Source: Clusia tigrina
Taxonomy: Eukaryota > Arthropoda > Insecta > Diptera > Clusiidae
Assembly: GCA_920105625.2 (NCBI GenBank)
Contig: OV050032.1
Location: 131,027,810-131,091,809 of the forward strand
Length of the DNA: 64,000 nucleotides
Direction of reading: 5' to 3'
Both the position numbers and the translations under genes were made by a program. This document shows positions 23,141-35,063 of this stretch, in pieces (position 1 is the stretch's first letter; each line of letters starts with the position of its first letter). The notes beneath the pieces are model-generated. The model searched no databases, was not told the origin of the DNA, and worked only from the letters and a program-made list of their open reading frames with translations.

Positions 23141-25767
23141 ATAAATTATTAAAAATGGCAGTCTGGAATGCCAATGGGCTCAGTCGTCATATCCAGGATA
23201 TATCAGCTTTCTTAGCAGACAAAAATATTGACATTATGTTGATATCTGAAACCCATTTCACTGAAAAAAGTTACGCAAAAATTCCGCAATATGACCTATA
23301 CTCCACAATCCACCCAGCTGGCACTGCCCGTGGGGGAACTGCTGTAATTATTTGCAATAGTATTGCACACGTGGAGCACGAATGTTATAAAAAGAAATAC
23401 CTACAATCAACGGTTATAACAATTGATGATTATAAAGGCCCCATAACAATTGCAGCGGTATATTGCCCTCCCAACCATCCAGTTAACTGCGAACAGTTCC
23501 AAGAATTTTATAACTCCCTAGGATCAAGATTCAGCGCTGGGGGTGATTATAATGCTAAGCATCAGCAATGGGGGTCTAGAATAACAACTCCTAGAGGCCG
23601 TAACCTATATAAAGCTATGCAACAAAACAGCCTGTCCCACCTATCAACGGGTGAGCCAACCTACTGGCCAACGGACAGAAACAAGCTTCCAGACGTTATC
23701 GACTTTTTTGTATCCAAAGGTGTACCAAAAACAAACACTTCCATGGAATCGTGCCTGGACCTGTCATTAGATCACTCACCGATAGTTCTAACAATTAACT
23801 GTGAGGTTCAGATCAGAGCAAGAACAATCTGTCTGCACAACAAAAGCACAAATTGGGAGCTGTTTAGACAAAGCATTGTCGAGACTCTAGTCACCAATAT
23901 TCCTTTAAAAAACAAAACCAATATAGACGATGCAGTAGAACTTTTGAACTCAGCCATTCAGCATGCTGCATGGACTTCCAAATTGGAGCCCAGCTGTATA
24001 AGTAATCATCGTGATGTAAGCCAGCTTGTAAAGGAGCAACTAAAAGAAAAGCGGAGACTGCGTCGAATTTGGCAAATGACCAGAAGCCCCTATGACAAAA
24101 ACCGGTTCAATTGCGCTACAAAGCAACTCAAAAACGCCCTACGGTTAACAAAAAATTCAGAAATACAAAGGTATCTCAGCAGCTTGTCACCTTCACAGGC
24201 TTCAGGTTATTCTCTATGGAAAGCTACAAAAAAACTAAATCAACCAACATAAAAAGCACAGTCATTTGCTCTTCATTTCTTAGAAGTATTTGCGCCGTTT
24301 CCAAGCAAATATCCACAAGAAGACATAAAAATAGCTGAATTACTAGATGCCCCATACCAAATGGATATTCCGATCCAGCATTTTAAAATAAAAGAAATTA
24401 GAGGAATTATCAAGAATACGCTAAAAGACAAAAAATCGCCGGGATATGGCCTTATTACGAGCAGAATCCTAAAGCAGCTACCAGATTGCGGCTATAAATT
24501 CATTGCCCAATTATTCAATGCGATTATCCGATATGACCACTTCCCAAGCCAATGGAAAGTGGCTCAAATTATCCTTGTTCCCAAACCTGGGAAACCGGCA
24601 GAAGTGGTCACCTCATATAGACCAATTAGCTTGCTTCCGATACGTTCCAAACTGTTTGAGAAACTTCTTTTGAAGCGACTCCTCCCAATCATCGAGTCAA
24701 AACAACTTATACCTTCCCATCAATTTGGATTCCGAAAGCATCATGCTACGATAGAACAAATAAATCGAGTATATGCATTTGCACAGAATGCACTAGAAAA
24801 TAGAGAATATTGTTCAGCTGCATTCCTGGATGTCACCCAAGCATGCGACAAGGTGTGGCACCAAGGGTTACTGCACAAATTGAAAATGCATTTACCCTAT
24901 CACTACTTTGCCATATTAAAGTCCTACTTAGAAAGCAGATTCTTCATGGTCAAAGTTAACAGCGACGTAACTTCCCTCTATCCAATCAAAGCTGGTGTTC
25001 CACAAGGGAGCGTTTTGGTCTACACACTATTCACGGCTGACCTGCCGCTGACTGTTACCACATATACCGCAACTTTTGCAGATGATACTGTTGTAATGGC
25101 CTGCAACAAAAACCCCGTGTTAGCCTCGAAACATTTGCAGGAGAACCTGAACCAAATTGACTTATGGCTAGACAAGTGGCGAATAAAAGCAAATGCAATA
25201 AAATCAGTGCAAACGACTTTTACCCTACGTGCAGGTTCTTGCCCTCCATTGACACTAAGTAACTCCCAATTGCCACAAGCAGACCATGCCAAATACCTTG
25301 GGGTGCACCTGGATCGGCGGCTTACGTGGCGCTGTCACATCTTCTCCAAACGGAAACAACTTGGACTAACGCTTAGGTCATTGTTCTGGATACTTGGACG
25401 AAGGTCAGCCCTAACACTTGGAACTAAAATCCTGATATATAAGGTAATACTGAAGCCCATATGGACTTATGGTATTCAAATTTGGGGATCAGCATCCAAG
25501 TCAAACCTGGACATCCTACAACGATTCCAATCAAAAGTCATACGACTGTGTGCTAATGCACCTTGGTATGTCAGCAACGACATCATTCATCGCGATCTAA
25601 ACAGCCCAAAAGTAAATGATGAAATCATGAAATATAGCCACTCATATCGCAAACGTCTTAGAGTCCATCCTAACAACCTAGCGGTAGAATTGATAACCAG
25701 CGATACCAGCGTGCGAAGACTAAAAAAATATGTGCCATCGGACTTACCATTCAGATTTACCACCTAA
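23137..25767 (+). pseudogene. J2 ORF2 endonuclease-RT, two in-frame deletions and a stop
   Basis: Nearly identical to J1 ORF2. A deletion of 54 bases relative to J1 (1390-1443) joins CAT to AAAAAG and creates TAA at 24250-24252, although the frame itself is kept. A second deletion of 9 bases near 25018 removes GPV from the GSVLGPVLY motif of the RT. The endonuclease SDH motif reads LDH, and FDKVW reads CDKVW. FADD remains. Without these changes the protein would be the same length as in J1. It cannot encode an active full-length product. Confidence 0.9.
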
Positions 25768-26041
25768 GATCAAATTAGAAATAAAAATTAAAAAATAAGA
25801 TTAAATTAAAAAAAAAAAAAATAATAATAATAATAATAATAATAAGGAATGAATGAAATTAATATATATAAAATCTAACTTTGTTAAATTAATGTACCAA
25901 ATGTATTGAGTGCTACTGAAAATTCATACACATGTTTATAACCAAATATAATATAAGTAGTACTGAATGTCCAGCTGGACAGATTGTAGTTAAATAAATG
26001 GAGATACAAAAAAAAAAAAAAAATTAAATAAATTTGGTTAA

Positions 26042-27397
26042 GTGTCAATATTTTTTCTTCCATGTTTATTAGTGCATTAAGATAAGTTAATAAATCAATA
26101 CCAATTATAAAGTTATACTTTCGGACTCTTAAAGGTGTAACTTTCCATCTTACTCTTGCGTTATTTGGTAGATTAAATTCTTTCCGAGCCTTTGTATGTA
26201 TTTCAGAGTTAATTGTATCTTTGTTAGTAAGTGTGCTAAAAACCAATGGTTTTCTTAACGTTTTCTTTTCAAATTCATTTATTTCATTATTTACTAGGCT
26301 AAAACTTGCTCCCGTATCTATAAGTGCTATATAAATTTTTTCATCGATAGTTATGTTTATTTTAGATAAATATTCCGAGGCTCGTTCATAAAAAAAATGG
26401 TATTATTAACTTCATCATTTATTCCTTCTTGGCCTTGCCTATCTCTATCTAAGCTATCTTGGCTAGAATGTGGATTAGGGTGTCCTGCCAATTGAGATCT
26501 TCTAAAATTTGTTCCTATGTTGTCTATCTCCATAGGCTCAATCCGATATTGCCTATATTGTCTCATTTGTCCTGAATGGTTAACTTCTCTGTTACCTCTG
26601 TAAAAATTTTGTGGATTTTGCCTCACATTACCTGACTTGAAATCTCTATTGTGATTAAAGTTTTGTTGATTTAGTCTCACATTTCTTGAATAATTGTCTC
26701 TGTTTTCTCTATTTTGTGTCACGTTTTGTGGATTTCTTCTTACTTGTCCTGAATTCGTATTTCGATGTTCATAATTATTAAAAATATATTCTCTATTTGC
26801 ACCATTTTGAAAAATTATTATGAAAACGTTGATTGTTCTGTCTTGCAACAGGTCTTTCCTCTTTTTTGTATTTCCTAAATTCTGGTCTAATGCAACTGTC
26901 TTCGTACCGTCTTTTGTCATAGTGGATATAATTTTTCCTAAATCTTTTTCTTCATAAATTTTATCTAAAAGCGTCCCCTGTGTCATTTCTTTAATTGTAT
27001 TTACAAGAATATTGTCTACATTCGTTAAGTCTATACAATTGTCACCTCTATAATATACTATAAGCTTATCGGCTTTATACTTATACTTAATATTTTGAAC
27101 TTCTATGGCTAATTCACTCACCGAGTTAACTTTCAGATTGCTAATTTTCCTGTAGATTTGTGGTGAGGAGGTATTCCACGCTACTAATAAATGAATTTAT
27201 GGTAACATCCCCGTTACCAGTGAAAATCGGTATATGTCCAATGCTTTTCATTAAGTTATTGTAACCGTATGATTCAGTTTGCGTTGTCCTTTGTAGGTCC
27301 AAATATGCATTTCTAAGCTGCTATATTTGTTGCTCCCGCCTTGCTAGTTGTTCCACTATGTCAACTACAGGCATTCCTGGGTGAGTTGGCGGCTCCA
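26042..27397 (-). pseudogene. Copy A gag and protease region
   Basis: ATG at 27397 is a likely gag start; the frame upstream has a stop at the codon after the leader TTTTTG. Gag runs to about 27150, then shifts frame at the same place as in copy B, consistent with a shared internal deletion. It continues with SVSELAIEVQNIKYK and an Asn/Arg/Gln-rich tail made of repeated RxxPQN-type units (26560-26760). The protease follows near 26315 with the active-site motif ALIDTGASFSLV, and ends near 26060 with KYNFIIGIDLL. J2 cuts the frame directly after this. The active site itself is unbroken. Confidence 0.78.
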
Positions 27398-27795
27398 TTC
27401 TGTTTCTGTCAAACTCTGCTTGTCTCCTTGCTCTAATTTTTCTGCCGTTTTTGTAGTGGGTGTCTTCAGCACTTCCACTAACACTTGTTGTCTACAAAAA
27501 TTTTGTTTTTAATCACAGCACTGCAAACTTTTTCTTTATTTGTATGCACTGAGTTTCTTGTAGGTGGTGTTGATGCAAAAATTTAATTTTTCAACAGCTC
27601 ACTGCTACTTTATATTATTTCAGTTTTTTTCTATTTAGATTTATATCCTGGAGGGTCCGGTCAATTACAAAGAATTGGCTACGGAATCGCAGAATTTATA
27701 GGGTGTTTATATATAAAAAAATCTTTTTTATATTTTATTTTTATCTTCCGAGATCTCGAATTCGAATCACTATCCTTTTTATATATTTAAAAAAA

Positions 27796-27813
27796 GGACT
27801 GCCGACTGCGCCA
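27796..27813 (-). other. Primer binding site of copy A
   Basis: On the minus strand TGGCGCAGTCGGCAGTCC follows the LTR end directly. It resembles the Ser-tRNA primer sites described for the 17.6/297 group of gypsy elements. It fixes the 5' LTR of copy A at 27814 and rightward. Confidence 0.75.
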
Positions 27814-28077
27814 CTTACGTTTTTGTTGTGTCCTAACGACTTTTTAAAAAAGAGATGACAAGTTTTTTATTACAGTCACTGATCAGAAGCCAAACCAAAC
27901 TGAATTTTATTTAATAATCATTCTTACGTTAAACATAAATTTTGTGTACTCTAAAAATGCTTATTATGCAATTTACATTTGTTTGAATTGCCATTATTTG
28001 AAAAGTGTTAATTAATCAATTTTATTGATTTAAAGCATTTATTTAAATTCTTGGAATATTGTTTACATTTTACATTT
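27814..28077 (-). repeat. LTR 2, shared by copies A (5') and B (3')
   Basis: It is bounded on the left by the A primer site and on the right by env B. It differs from LTR 1 and LTR 3 by two small deletions (GTGAAC near 27876 and 13 bases near 27981) and a few substitutions. Having a primer site on one side and env on the other shows that this one LTR serves two units. Confidence 0.75.
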
Positions 28078-29541
28078 TCATTTAAATATTATGCGGAAAC
28101 GCAGTTTCTTTGTTTTATTGCTTTCCTGTTCTTTTATTAAGTTTGACATAAATTGATCAATTGTGTTCTCATATTTATACGTAACTACTCCCCCCGTTAG
28201 AACAGAATTCTCCTGAATTTTCTTATTTAGTTTTACTGTTATATATTTATGTTTTATGATTAAAACTGGAATTATACTAATAATAATAATTAATAGTAAG
28301 AGACTACATCCATGTGAAATTTTACTGTGGAATTTTAATTCATTTATATTTCTTACATTGACTCGGTGTCCTTCTTCTATTTGTTCGAATGATATTCTAT
28401 GAGTAAAATTTTTCTTTAAATTTCTGTTTACCAAAACGAATCTTTCTTTTATTGATTCAATTAAATTAGAAAAATAGTAATCTTTAATTCTTATTGAGCA
28501 ATTATTATAATTTATTAAATAGCTTCCATTCAATATAGTTTCATTTGAATTACATGATTGATTAACAGGAAGATTTACTGCATTTTTAATTAAAATTGTA
28601 TCAATGTCTAGTTCTATTATTTCTAGATCTTTGTTATTTATGAGTTTACAATTAGACTTAGTTATACAGTGTTTACTTATTTCTAATTCTTTTAAGTGTT
28701 TATTTTCTTCGTATTTGTAAGTTTTATTTTCAAAATCAAAAATTTCTTTTTTATCAAAGTCTATTTCATTAAATTCCTCATTTGGTATATATATAATATA
28801 TCTTAATTTTACTACAACAAAAGTTTTTGGGATTTTTATACAGAAATTTAAATAAGTATTATTAGATAACGCTGTACCCAATTGTAAAAATTTTAGTTTA
28901 TTATAGTCAATTTCATATTTCTCAATTTCTTTACTTGTCAAAATATTTGGGTGTACAATGCCATATTTCGAGGAACCAAAATTATCCTGGAGTTGCTCTA
29001 TTTTATTTTTCAATAACTGTATTTTAGTAAATTGTTCTAAATATAAATTTTGTTCATATTCCTCATCTAGGAATTTATTTACTGCATTTAATTCTCTTTC
29101 GATTTTCTTTCGATCATTATTTATAACAATTTTTAGTTTTTGTAAAGTAACATTAAAATAATTATTTATGCATATTTGTTGATAATTATTATCTTTTATG
29201 TCCTTAATTTATAAAAGGTGGTTTAGTATACTTTGTCTGTCTTCTTCGTCCATTGTACCAAAAAGCCATTTTGACATGCTTCCTATTCCGTTAATAAGTC
29301 CACTCTTTTTCTATTCTGTTTCGGTATTAATGTTAGTAATTTGTCTCTAGCATCTAAAAGTTCTAATTCAAGTAAGTCTTTATTTTTTGATTATGTCAGA
29401 ATAAGGTTATCTGTCATTTTGTTTAACATGTCTTCTATTCCGTTTAAGTCAATTAAGTGTAACACTATGTCTGATTCTTTTACAATTTCTTGATTTCTCA
29501 TATGAATATCTGTAAATCCTTGTTGTTCAGTCAACATTTTT
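28078..29541 (-). pseudogene. Copy B env gene, broken near the N-terminal part
   Basis: The C-terminal 311 codons (29013-28078) form one open frame. It has charged and Asn-rich ectodomain sequence, the Ile/Leu membrane segment near 28300 and a short tail. Upstream parts (29541-29014) are split by frameshifts and stops, and the basic cleavage-like site seen in copy A is altered. This is an endogenous insect retrovirus-type envelope gene. It is the best preserved of the three env copies, but the first third is not readable as one protein. Confidence 0.8.
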
Positions 29542-29579
29542 TATGTCATTGTTCCTTTATTCTGTGGTATTCATATCAT

Positions 29580-31753
29580 TAGAATTATAAGTATTGTCTA
29601 TATCTGAAAGTTTATTTGGTCTTTTAATGTTGCATGGGTGAATATTTTCTAAATTCGCTTTCTTATATCTGGGTTGTTCTTTATGTCTTACTGCTTTATA
29701 ATTCTTCTAAATTCCTCGTAATTTTCTCTTTTATTATTTTGTTTATTTATAACTTTTTTCTTAAATTCTTCTAAATTTTGTTTAATTTTATTTGCATTTA
29801 TTTCTCCATTTTGTGCGTCCACAGGAGTGCCTTTAATTGTGGAATGGCACCTGTTATTATAATTTCTAATTGATCTTTGTATAATTTGTTTGATTGGTAG
29901 ATTTTTGTTAAACTTATATATTATTCTAAATTTTTCCCCGATTGTACTATGCATTCTTTCCACATCCGAATTGCCTGTGTGAATATTAGGTTTTTTCAGG
30001 TGCAATTCGATTCCTTCTTCATTTAAAAATTCTTTAATTCGTACTGCTTTACATTCATTATCAGAAATTATTTTTCCCGGTTTTCTTATCTTGGAAAAAT
30101 GGTCATCCAGCTGTTCCATTATTGTTATATGATTTCTATCGTTTCATGGGTAAACTGCTCCAAATTTGGAAAATTTGTCTAATATTGTTAAAAAATGAAA
30201 ATTTTTCATTTTTATCTGATGGTTTTTCCGTATAATGCAATTTCTGTTTAATAGGGTTCCTGTCATATTTACTTTCTTTGCATACATCGAATTGGTTTAT
30301 TACTATTTGTATTAATTCTAATAATTTTGGGTAGTAAATTATGTTTTTTATTTGATTATACGTCTCTTGTATGCCTGAGTGCATACTTTCTCTTACGTGA
30401 TAAAAAGAAATTTGTTTAATTGCTTCTACTTCTGTTTCTATATCCTGTGCTCTCAGTGTGCATTTTGTAAATTTAATTTGTCTATTATTTGAGAACATTT
30501 GTATAAGTTTTTCTTGTACTATATTGAATTTATGGTCATCTAATTCTGAAAAAATACCTATATTTCCTTTAGTTATATATCTTCTAAATATATCTCCCAT
30601 ATTTTCAAAATCGTGTTCTGCTATCAAAATAATTCTCTTTCCGTGACTTACTTAGTGGTTAATGTAAATTGTTTTTCAAAATTTGGATATCGTAATATCG
30701 GATGCGAACTGATTAATTGTTTTAATTTCTCAAAAGCTTCAATATATGTGGGATCTTTTGTGTTAATTTTAACTCCTTTCTTTAAATATTGTGCTACTTT
30801 TGCGTAGTCTTTTATAAATTTCCTGTAATAACTATTTATCCCATTACTGGTTAAAACAAGGCCTAAAAACTCTGTTTCTTTCTTTAAAAAATTGCATTTA
30901 TCTATTTGAATCTTTCAATTTTTTTTTCTAATATGCTGAATATCTCGTTGATTGCTTTTATATGTTCATGTAATGAGGTGCTGAATATCAATATATCATC
31001 TAGGTACACTACACACGTTTTATTTATGTAGTCTCGCAATATTTCATTCATTAACCTTTGAAAGGTTGCCGGCGCGTTTTTTAACCCGAATGGCATCCTT
31101 ATAAATTCATATAGGCCATGAGGAGTTACAAACGCCGTTTTTTTTCTATCTTCCTTTTTGACTAAAATCTGATGATACCCTTTCGCTAAGTCGATTGTCG
31201 TAAAATACTGCGCTCTTCCTAATTTATCGAGAATAGAATCTATATTTGGGAATGGATATTTGTCATCCACCGTAACTTCGTTTAATTTTCTGTAGTCAAT
31301 AACTAGTCTATATTTTCTTTTTCCTGAATTATCAATTTTCTTTGGTATCACTATTAAAGGGCTGGAATATCCTGAATTACTTTTTCTTATTATGCCTTGT
31401 TCTGTCATATCCGTGAATTTACTTGTTCGTCTGCTATTGTTTTAATTTCGTGTTGTATTTCTAAAATACTTGTTAATTTATCTCCTTCTTTAAATAGTAA
31501 ATTTTTAAAAGGTTTTAAAATTTTAATTATTTCGTTATATTCTTCCGCATTTAAATGATTCAACTGAATTTCCTCAATTTTCTTATCCACTATTTCTAAT
31601 GAACAGATTTCATTAAAATTATATGGATTATTTAAATATTTGCTTTCTATTTGGTGAAGTGTCAATATTTTTTCTTCCATGTTTATTAGTGCATTAAGAT
31701 AAGTTAATAAATCAATACCAATTATAAAGTTATACTTTCGTCCTCTTAAAGGT
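29580..31753 (-). pseudogene. Copy B pol: RT and integrase, RNase H deleted
   Basis: Minus strand from 31753: RT with [35 protein letters not shown] and YLDDILIFS. The frame then breaks. About 560 bases holding the RNase H in copy A (19680-20250) are missing at about 30652. The integrase follows: an N-terminal zinc region in which the first Cys of the pair is Phe (NQFDVC), then DKFSKFG, ISDNECK and SDVERMHSTI with the catalytic Asp, Asp and Glu. Frameshifts lie near 30130 and 29690. Smaller deletions occur near 30830 and 31413. It complements copy A, which kept RNase H but lost the integrase. Confidence 0.85.
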
Positions 31754-32894
31754 TGTTGCGATCGTTGTTTTTGGCGTCTACCGTCTGTGTGTTTCTTTTG
31801 CTTCTCTCCTTTTCTTCCTTCCACTTGTCCGCTTTACTAGTGAATGTGGCCAGGCTAAAACCTACCAAACGATTCTGAGGTAGAGATGGCGCTGCCTCAG
31901 AATAGTAAAAATTCCAAAGAAAGGTAACTGACCGACTCGACCGCTGGAGCGGTCAAAGATGGAATAGCGGAAGAGACCGAGGAAATGGAAAAAATACGGT
32001 TTCAAGAGAAAAGGGGAAAAAACATTTAAGGCAGTGGGAGGAAAAAACGGTCTCTGTGCAGTTTTAAGTGTTTGGGAAGAAAGTTGTTTCCAATTAATTT
32101 TGTTGTCGCGCGCGTTCAAAATTTATGTTTTACTGTGGATGTATGCGGATTAATTGTCGATTGTGTGACTGTGCACTGAAGTTAAAAAAATAATAAAAAT
32201 TGAATTTGAGTGTTTTATTAGAACAACAATTAGGCTCATTTGAGAGAGAAAAATAACCTTATTCACATTCGTGTACCGAAAATATTCAAATTACCACAAA
32301 GTCCGGATTTTGCTGTTTAGAAACGTGTATAGAAAAAGTCTAGTGCGGATATTCGTTGGTGCAGGTCTGATTTTGTGTGGATAGTCCTCGTCTTGTCGGT
32401 TGTTCCTGTTATTTGTTCTGATACAGTAAAAGTGTGAACGGTTCCAAAAAAATAAAAAAAATGTTTGAATTCAAGTACAATTTTGCATTGATTAGTGATT
32501 GTGCTGAATAGAGTGATAACTGCTTTTTCCGGCCCATCCCATTCGAGAATCGGAGGAGAAAGGAGGCTGCCGCTCGCCCCCTAGAGATAAGGATAAAGAT
32601 AAGTATATATGGTATTTATATAAGTTATTAAGTATATATGTATGTTATTTATTTAAGTGTAAGGTAGCATGTTTAGTTATGTGTAAATTTATGTTTAAAA
32701 TGTTAGGCTAAGGCGGCAAATATGGGGCGGGTTCGCTTGTCGTCGTGGAGGAGGATGCCCGGCAAAATGGTGAGTTGAAGTTTTTTTTTTGTAGTGTTGT
32801 CCCACCCGATGCAATGTGGCGGGTTAAGAACCACGACCATTGCTGTGAGCTAGCCGCGGCCACCACACTGCATCATTCTAGTGGTGCGGTAACA
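31754..32894. mobile_element. Solo LTR, about 1.14 kb, in copy B
   Basis: Copy A reads straight through cttaaaggtgtaac, while copy B has 1141 bases inserted here. The insert begins TGTTGCG, ends GGTAACA and is flanked by AGGT on both sides (31750-31753 and 32895-32898). TG...CA ends with a 4-bp duplication and no internal coding sequence are the signature of a solo LTR left by LTR-LTR recombination. Its GC-rich parts differ from the other LTRs in the window, so the family is not represented elsewhere here. Confidence 0.75.
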
Positions 32895-32898
32895 AGGT

Positions 32899-34155
32899 GT
32901 AACTTTCCATCTTACTCTTGCGTTATTTGGTAGATTAAATTCTTTCGGAGCTTTTGTATGTATTTTATAGTTAATTGTAACTTTGTTAGTAAGTGTGCTA
33001 AAAACCAATGGTTTTCTTAACTTTTTCTTTTCAAATTCATATATTTCACTATTTACTAGGCTATATAAATTTTTTCATCGATAGCTATGTTTATTTTATT
33101 AAAATATTCCGAGGCTCGTTCATAAAAAAAATGGTATTATTAACTTCATCATTTATTCCTTCTTGGCCTTGCCTATCTCTATCTAAGCTATCTTGGCTAG
33201 AATGTGGATTAGGGTGTCCTGCCAATTGAGGTCTTCTAAAATTTGTTTCTATGTTGTCCATCTCCATAGGCTCAACCCGATCTTGCCTATATTGTCTCAT
33301 TTGTTAACTTCTCTGTGACCTCTGTAAAAATTTTGTGGAATTTTCCTCACATTACCTGAATTGTAATCTCTATTGTGATTAAAGTTTTGTTGATTTAGTC
33401 TCACATTTCTTGAATAATTGTCTCTGATTTCTCTATTTTGATTGAAGTTTTGTGGATTATAGTCTCTATTTTGTGTCACGTTTTGTGGATTTCTTCTTAC
33501 TTGTCCTGAATTCGTATTTCGATGTTCATAATTATTAAAAATATATTCTCTATTTGCACCATTTTGATATTTAAAATTATTATGAAAACGTTGATTGTTC
33601 TGTCTTGCTACAGGTCTTTCCTCTTTTTTGTATTTCCTAAATTCTGGTCTAATGCAACTGTCTTCGTACCATCTTTTTGTCATAATGGATATTATTTTTC
33701 ATAAATCTTTTTCTTCATAAATTTTATCTAAAAGCGTCCCCTGTGTCATTTCTTTAATTGTATTTACAAGAATACTGTCTACATTCGTTAAGTCTATACA
33801 ATTGTCACCTCTATAATATACTATAAGCTCATCGGCTTTATACTTAATATTTTGAACTTGTATGGCTAATTCACTCACCGAGTTAACTTTCAGATTGCTA
33901 ATTTTCCTGTAGATTTGTGGTGAGGAGGTATTCTACGCTACTAATAAATGAATTTATGGTAACATCCCCGTTACCAGTGAAAATCGGTATATGTCCAATG
34001 CTTTTCATTAAGTTATTGTAACCGTATGATTCAGTTTGCGTTGTCCTTTGTAGGTCCAAATATGTATTTCTAAGCTGCTCTATTTGTTGCTCCCGCCTTG
34101 CTAGTTGTTCCACTATGTCAACTACAGGCATTCCTGGTTGAGTTGGCGGCTCCAT
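32899..34155 (-). pseudogene. Copy B gag and truncated protease
   Basis: ATG at 34155 matches the copy A start. Gag runs to about 33905, with the same frame break as copy A, then SVSELAIEVQ, further frameshifts near 33680, and an Asn/Arg-rich tail with repeated PQN units (33300-33560). A deletion near 33062 removes the part that carries the DTGAS active site in copy A. Compared with A, the tail has one extra repeat unit (near 33440-33470). It is non-functional. Confidence 0.75.
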
Positions 34156-34553
34156 TCTGTTTCTGTCAAACTCTGCTTGTCTCCTTGCTCTAATTTTTCT
34201 GCCGTTTTTGTAGTGGGTGTCTTCAGCACTTCCACTAACACTTGTTGTATACAAAAATTTTGTTTTTAATCACAGCACTGCAAACTTTTTTTTTATTTGT
34301 ATGCACTGAGTTTCTTGTAGGTGGCGTTGATACAAAAATATTATTTTTCAACAGCTCACTGCTACTTTTTATTATTTCAGTTTTTTTCTATTTAGATTTA
34401 TATCCTGGAGGGTCCGGTCAACTACAAAGAATTGGCTACGGAATCGCAGAATTTTTAGGGTGTTTATATACAAACAAATTTTTTTTATATTTTATTTTTA
34501 TCTTCCGAGTTCTCGAATTCGAATCACTATCCTTTTTATATATTTAAAAAAAA

Positions 34554-34571
34554 GGACTGCCGACTGCGCCA
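34554..34571 (-). other. Primer binding site of copy B
   Basis: Same 18 bases as at 27796-27813 on the minus strand (TGGCGCAGTCGGCAGTCC), directly next to the LTR. It fixes the 5' LTR of copy B. Confidence 0.75.
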
Positions 34572-34861
34572 CTTACGTTTTTGTTGTGTCCGAACGACTT
34601 TTTAAAAAAGAGAAGACAAGTTTTTTATTACAGTGAACTGTCACTGATCAGAAGACAAACCAAACTGAACTTTATTTAATAATCATTCTTACGTTAAACA
34701 TAAATTTTGTGTACTCTAAAAATGCTTATTATGCAATTTACATTTGGTGTTGCAATTCTTTGAATTGCCATTATTTGAAAAGTGTTAGTTAATCAATTTT
34801 ATTCATTTAAAGCATTTATTTAAATTCTTGGAATCTTGTTTACATTTTACATTTTCATTTA
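34572..34861 (-). repeat. LTR 3, shared by copies B (5') and C (3')
   Basis: Primer site of B on the left and the env tail of C on the right. It is full length and differs from LTR 1 by only a handful of substitutions. Confidence 0.75.
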
Positions 34862-35045
34862 AATATTTTGCGGAAACGCAGTTTCCTTTGTTTTATTGCT
34901 TTCCTGTTCTTTTATTAAGTTTGACATAAATTGATCAATTGTGTTCTCATATTTATACGTAACTACTCTCCCCTTTAGATCAGAATTCTCTTGAATTCTC
35001 TTATTTAGTTTTACTGTTATATATATATGTTTTACTATGTGACCC

Positions 35046-35063
35046 CGCAGGCGTTGCCCTGCG
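35046..35063 (-). terminator. Helitron 3' terminal hairpin
   Basis: CGCAGG and CCTGCG pair perfectly around a 6-base loop, 11 bases from the 3' end of the element. In Helitrons this hairpin is thought to signal the end of rolling-circle transfer. It is not a transcription terminator as far as can be seen. Confidence 0.75.

Larger units (their letters stand above)
21403..26031 (+). mobile_element. Jockey-clade element J2, near full length
   Basis: The element is bounded by a 10-bp duplication ATTTGGTTAA (21393-21402 and 26032-26041). Copy B carries the corresponding unsplit site near 31653. It has a 5' UTR of about 600 bases, gag, ORF2 and a poly-A tail, 4.6 kb in all. It is nearly identical to J1 over their common part. 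Gag has three nonsense codons, and ORF2 has two in-frame deletions and one stop. It sits in the pol gene of copy A in the opposite orientation. Confidence 0.93.

Noticed and set aside
27796..27813. Possible tRNA fragment because of similarity to a Ser-tRNA 3' end
   Set aside because: Only 18 bases next to an LTR; this is a primer binding site and no cloverleaf is present.
31862..32119. 85-codon ORF in the 31754-32894 insert
   Set aside because: No domain; the insert has LTR borders and no coding element is expected.
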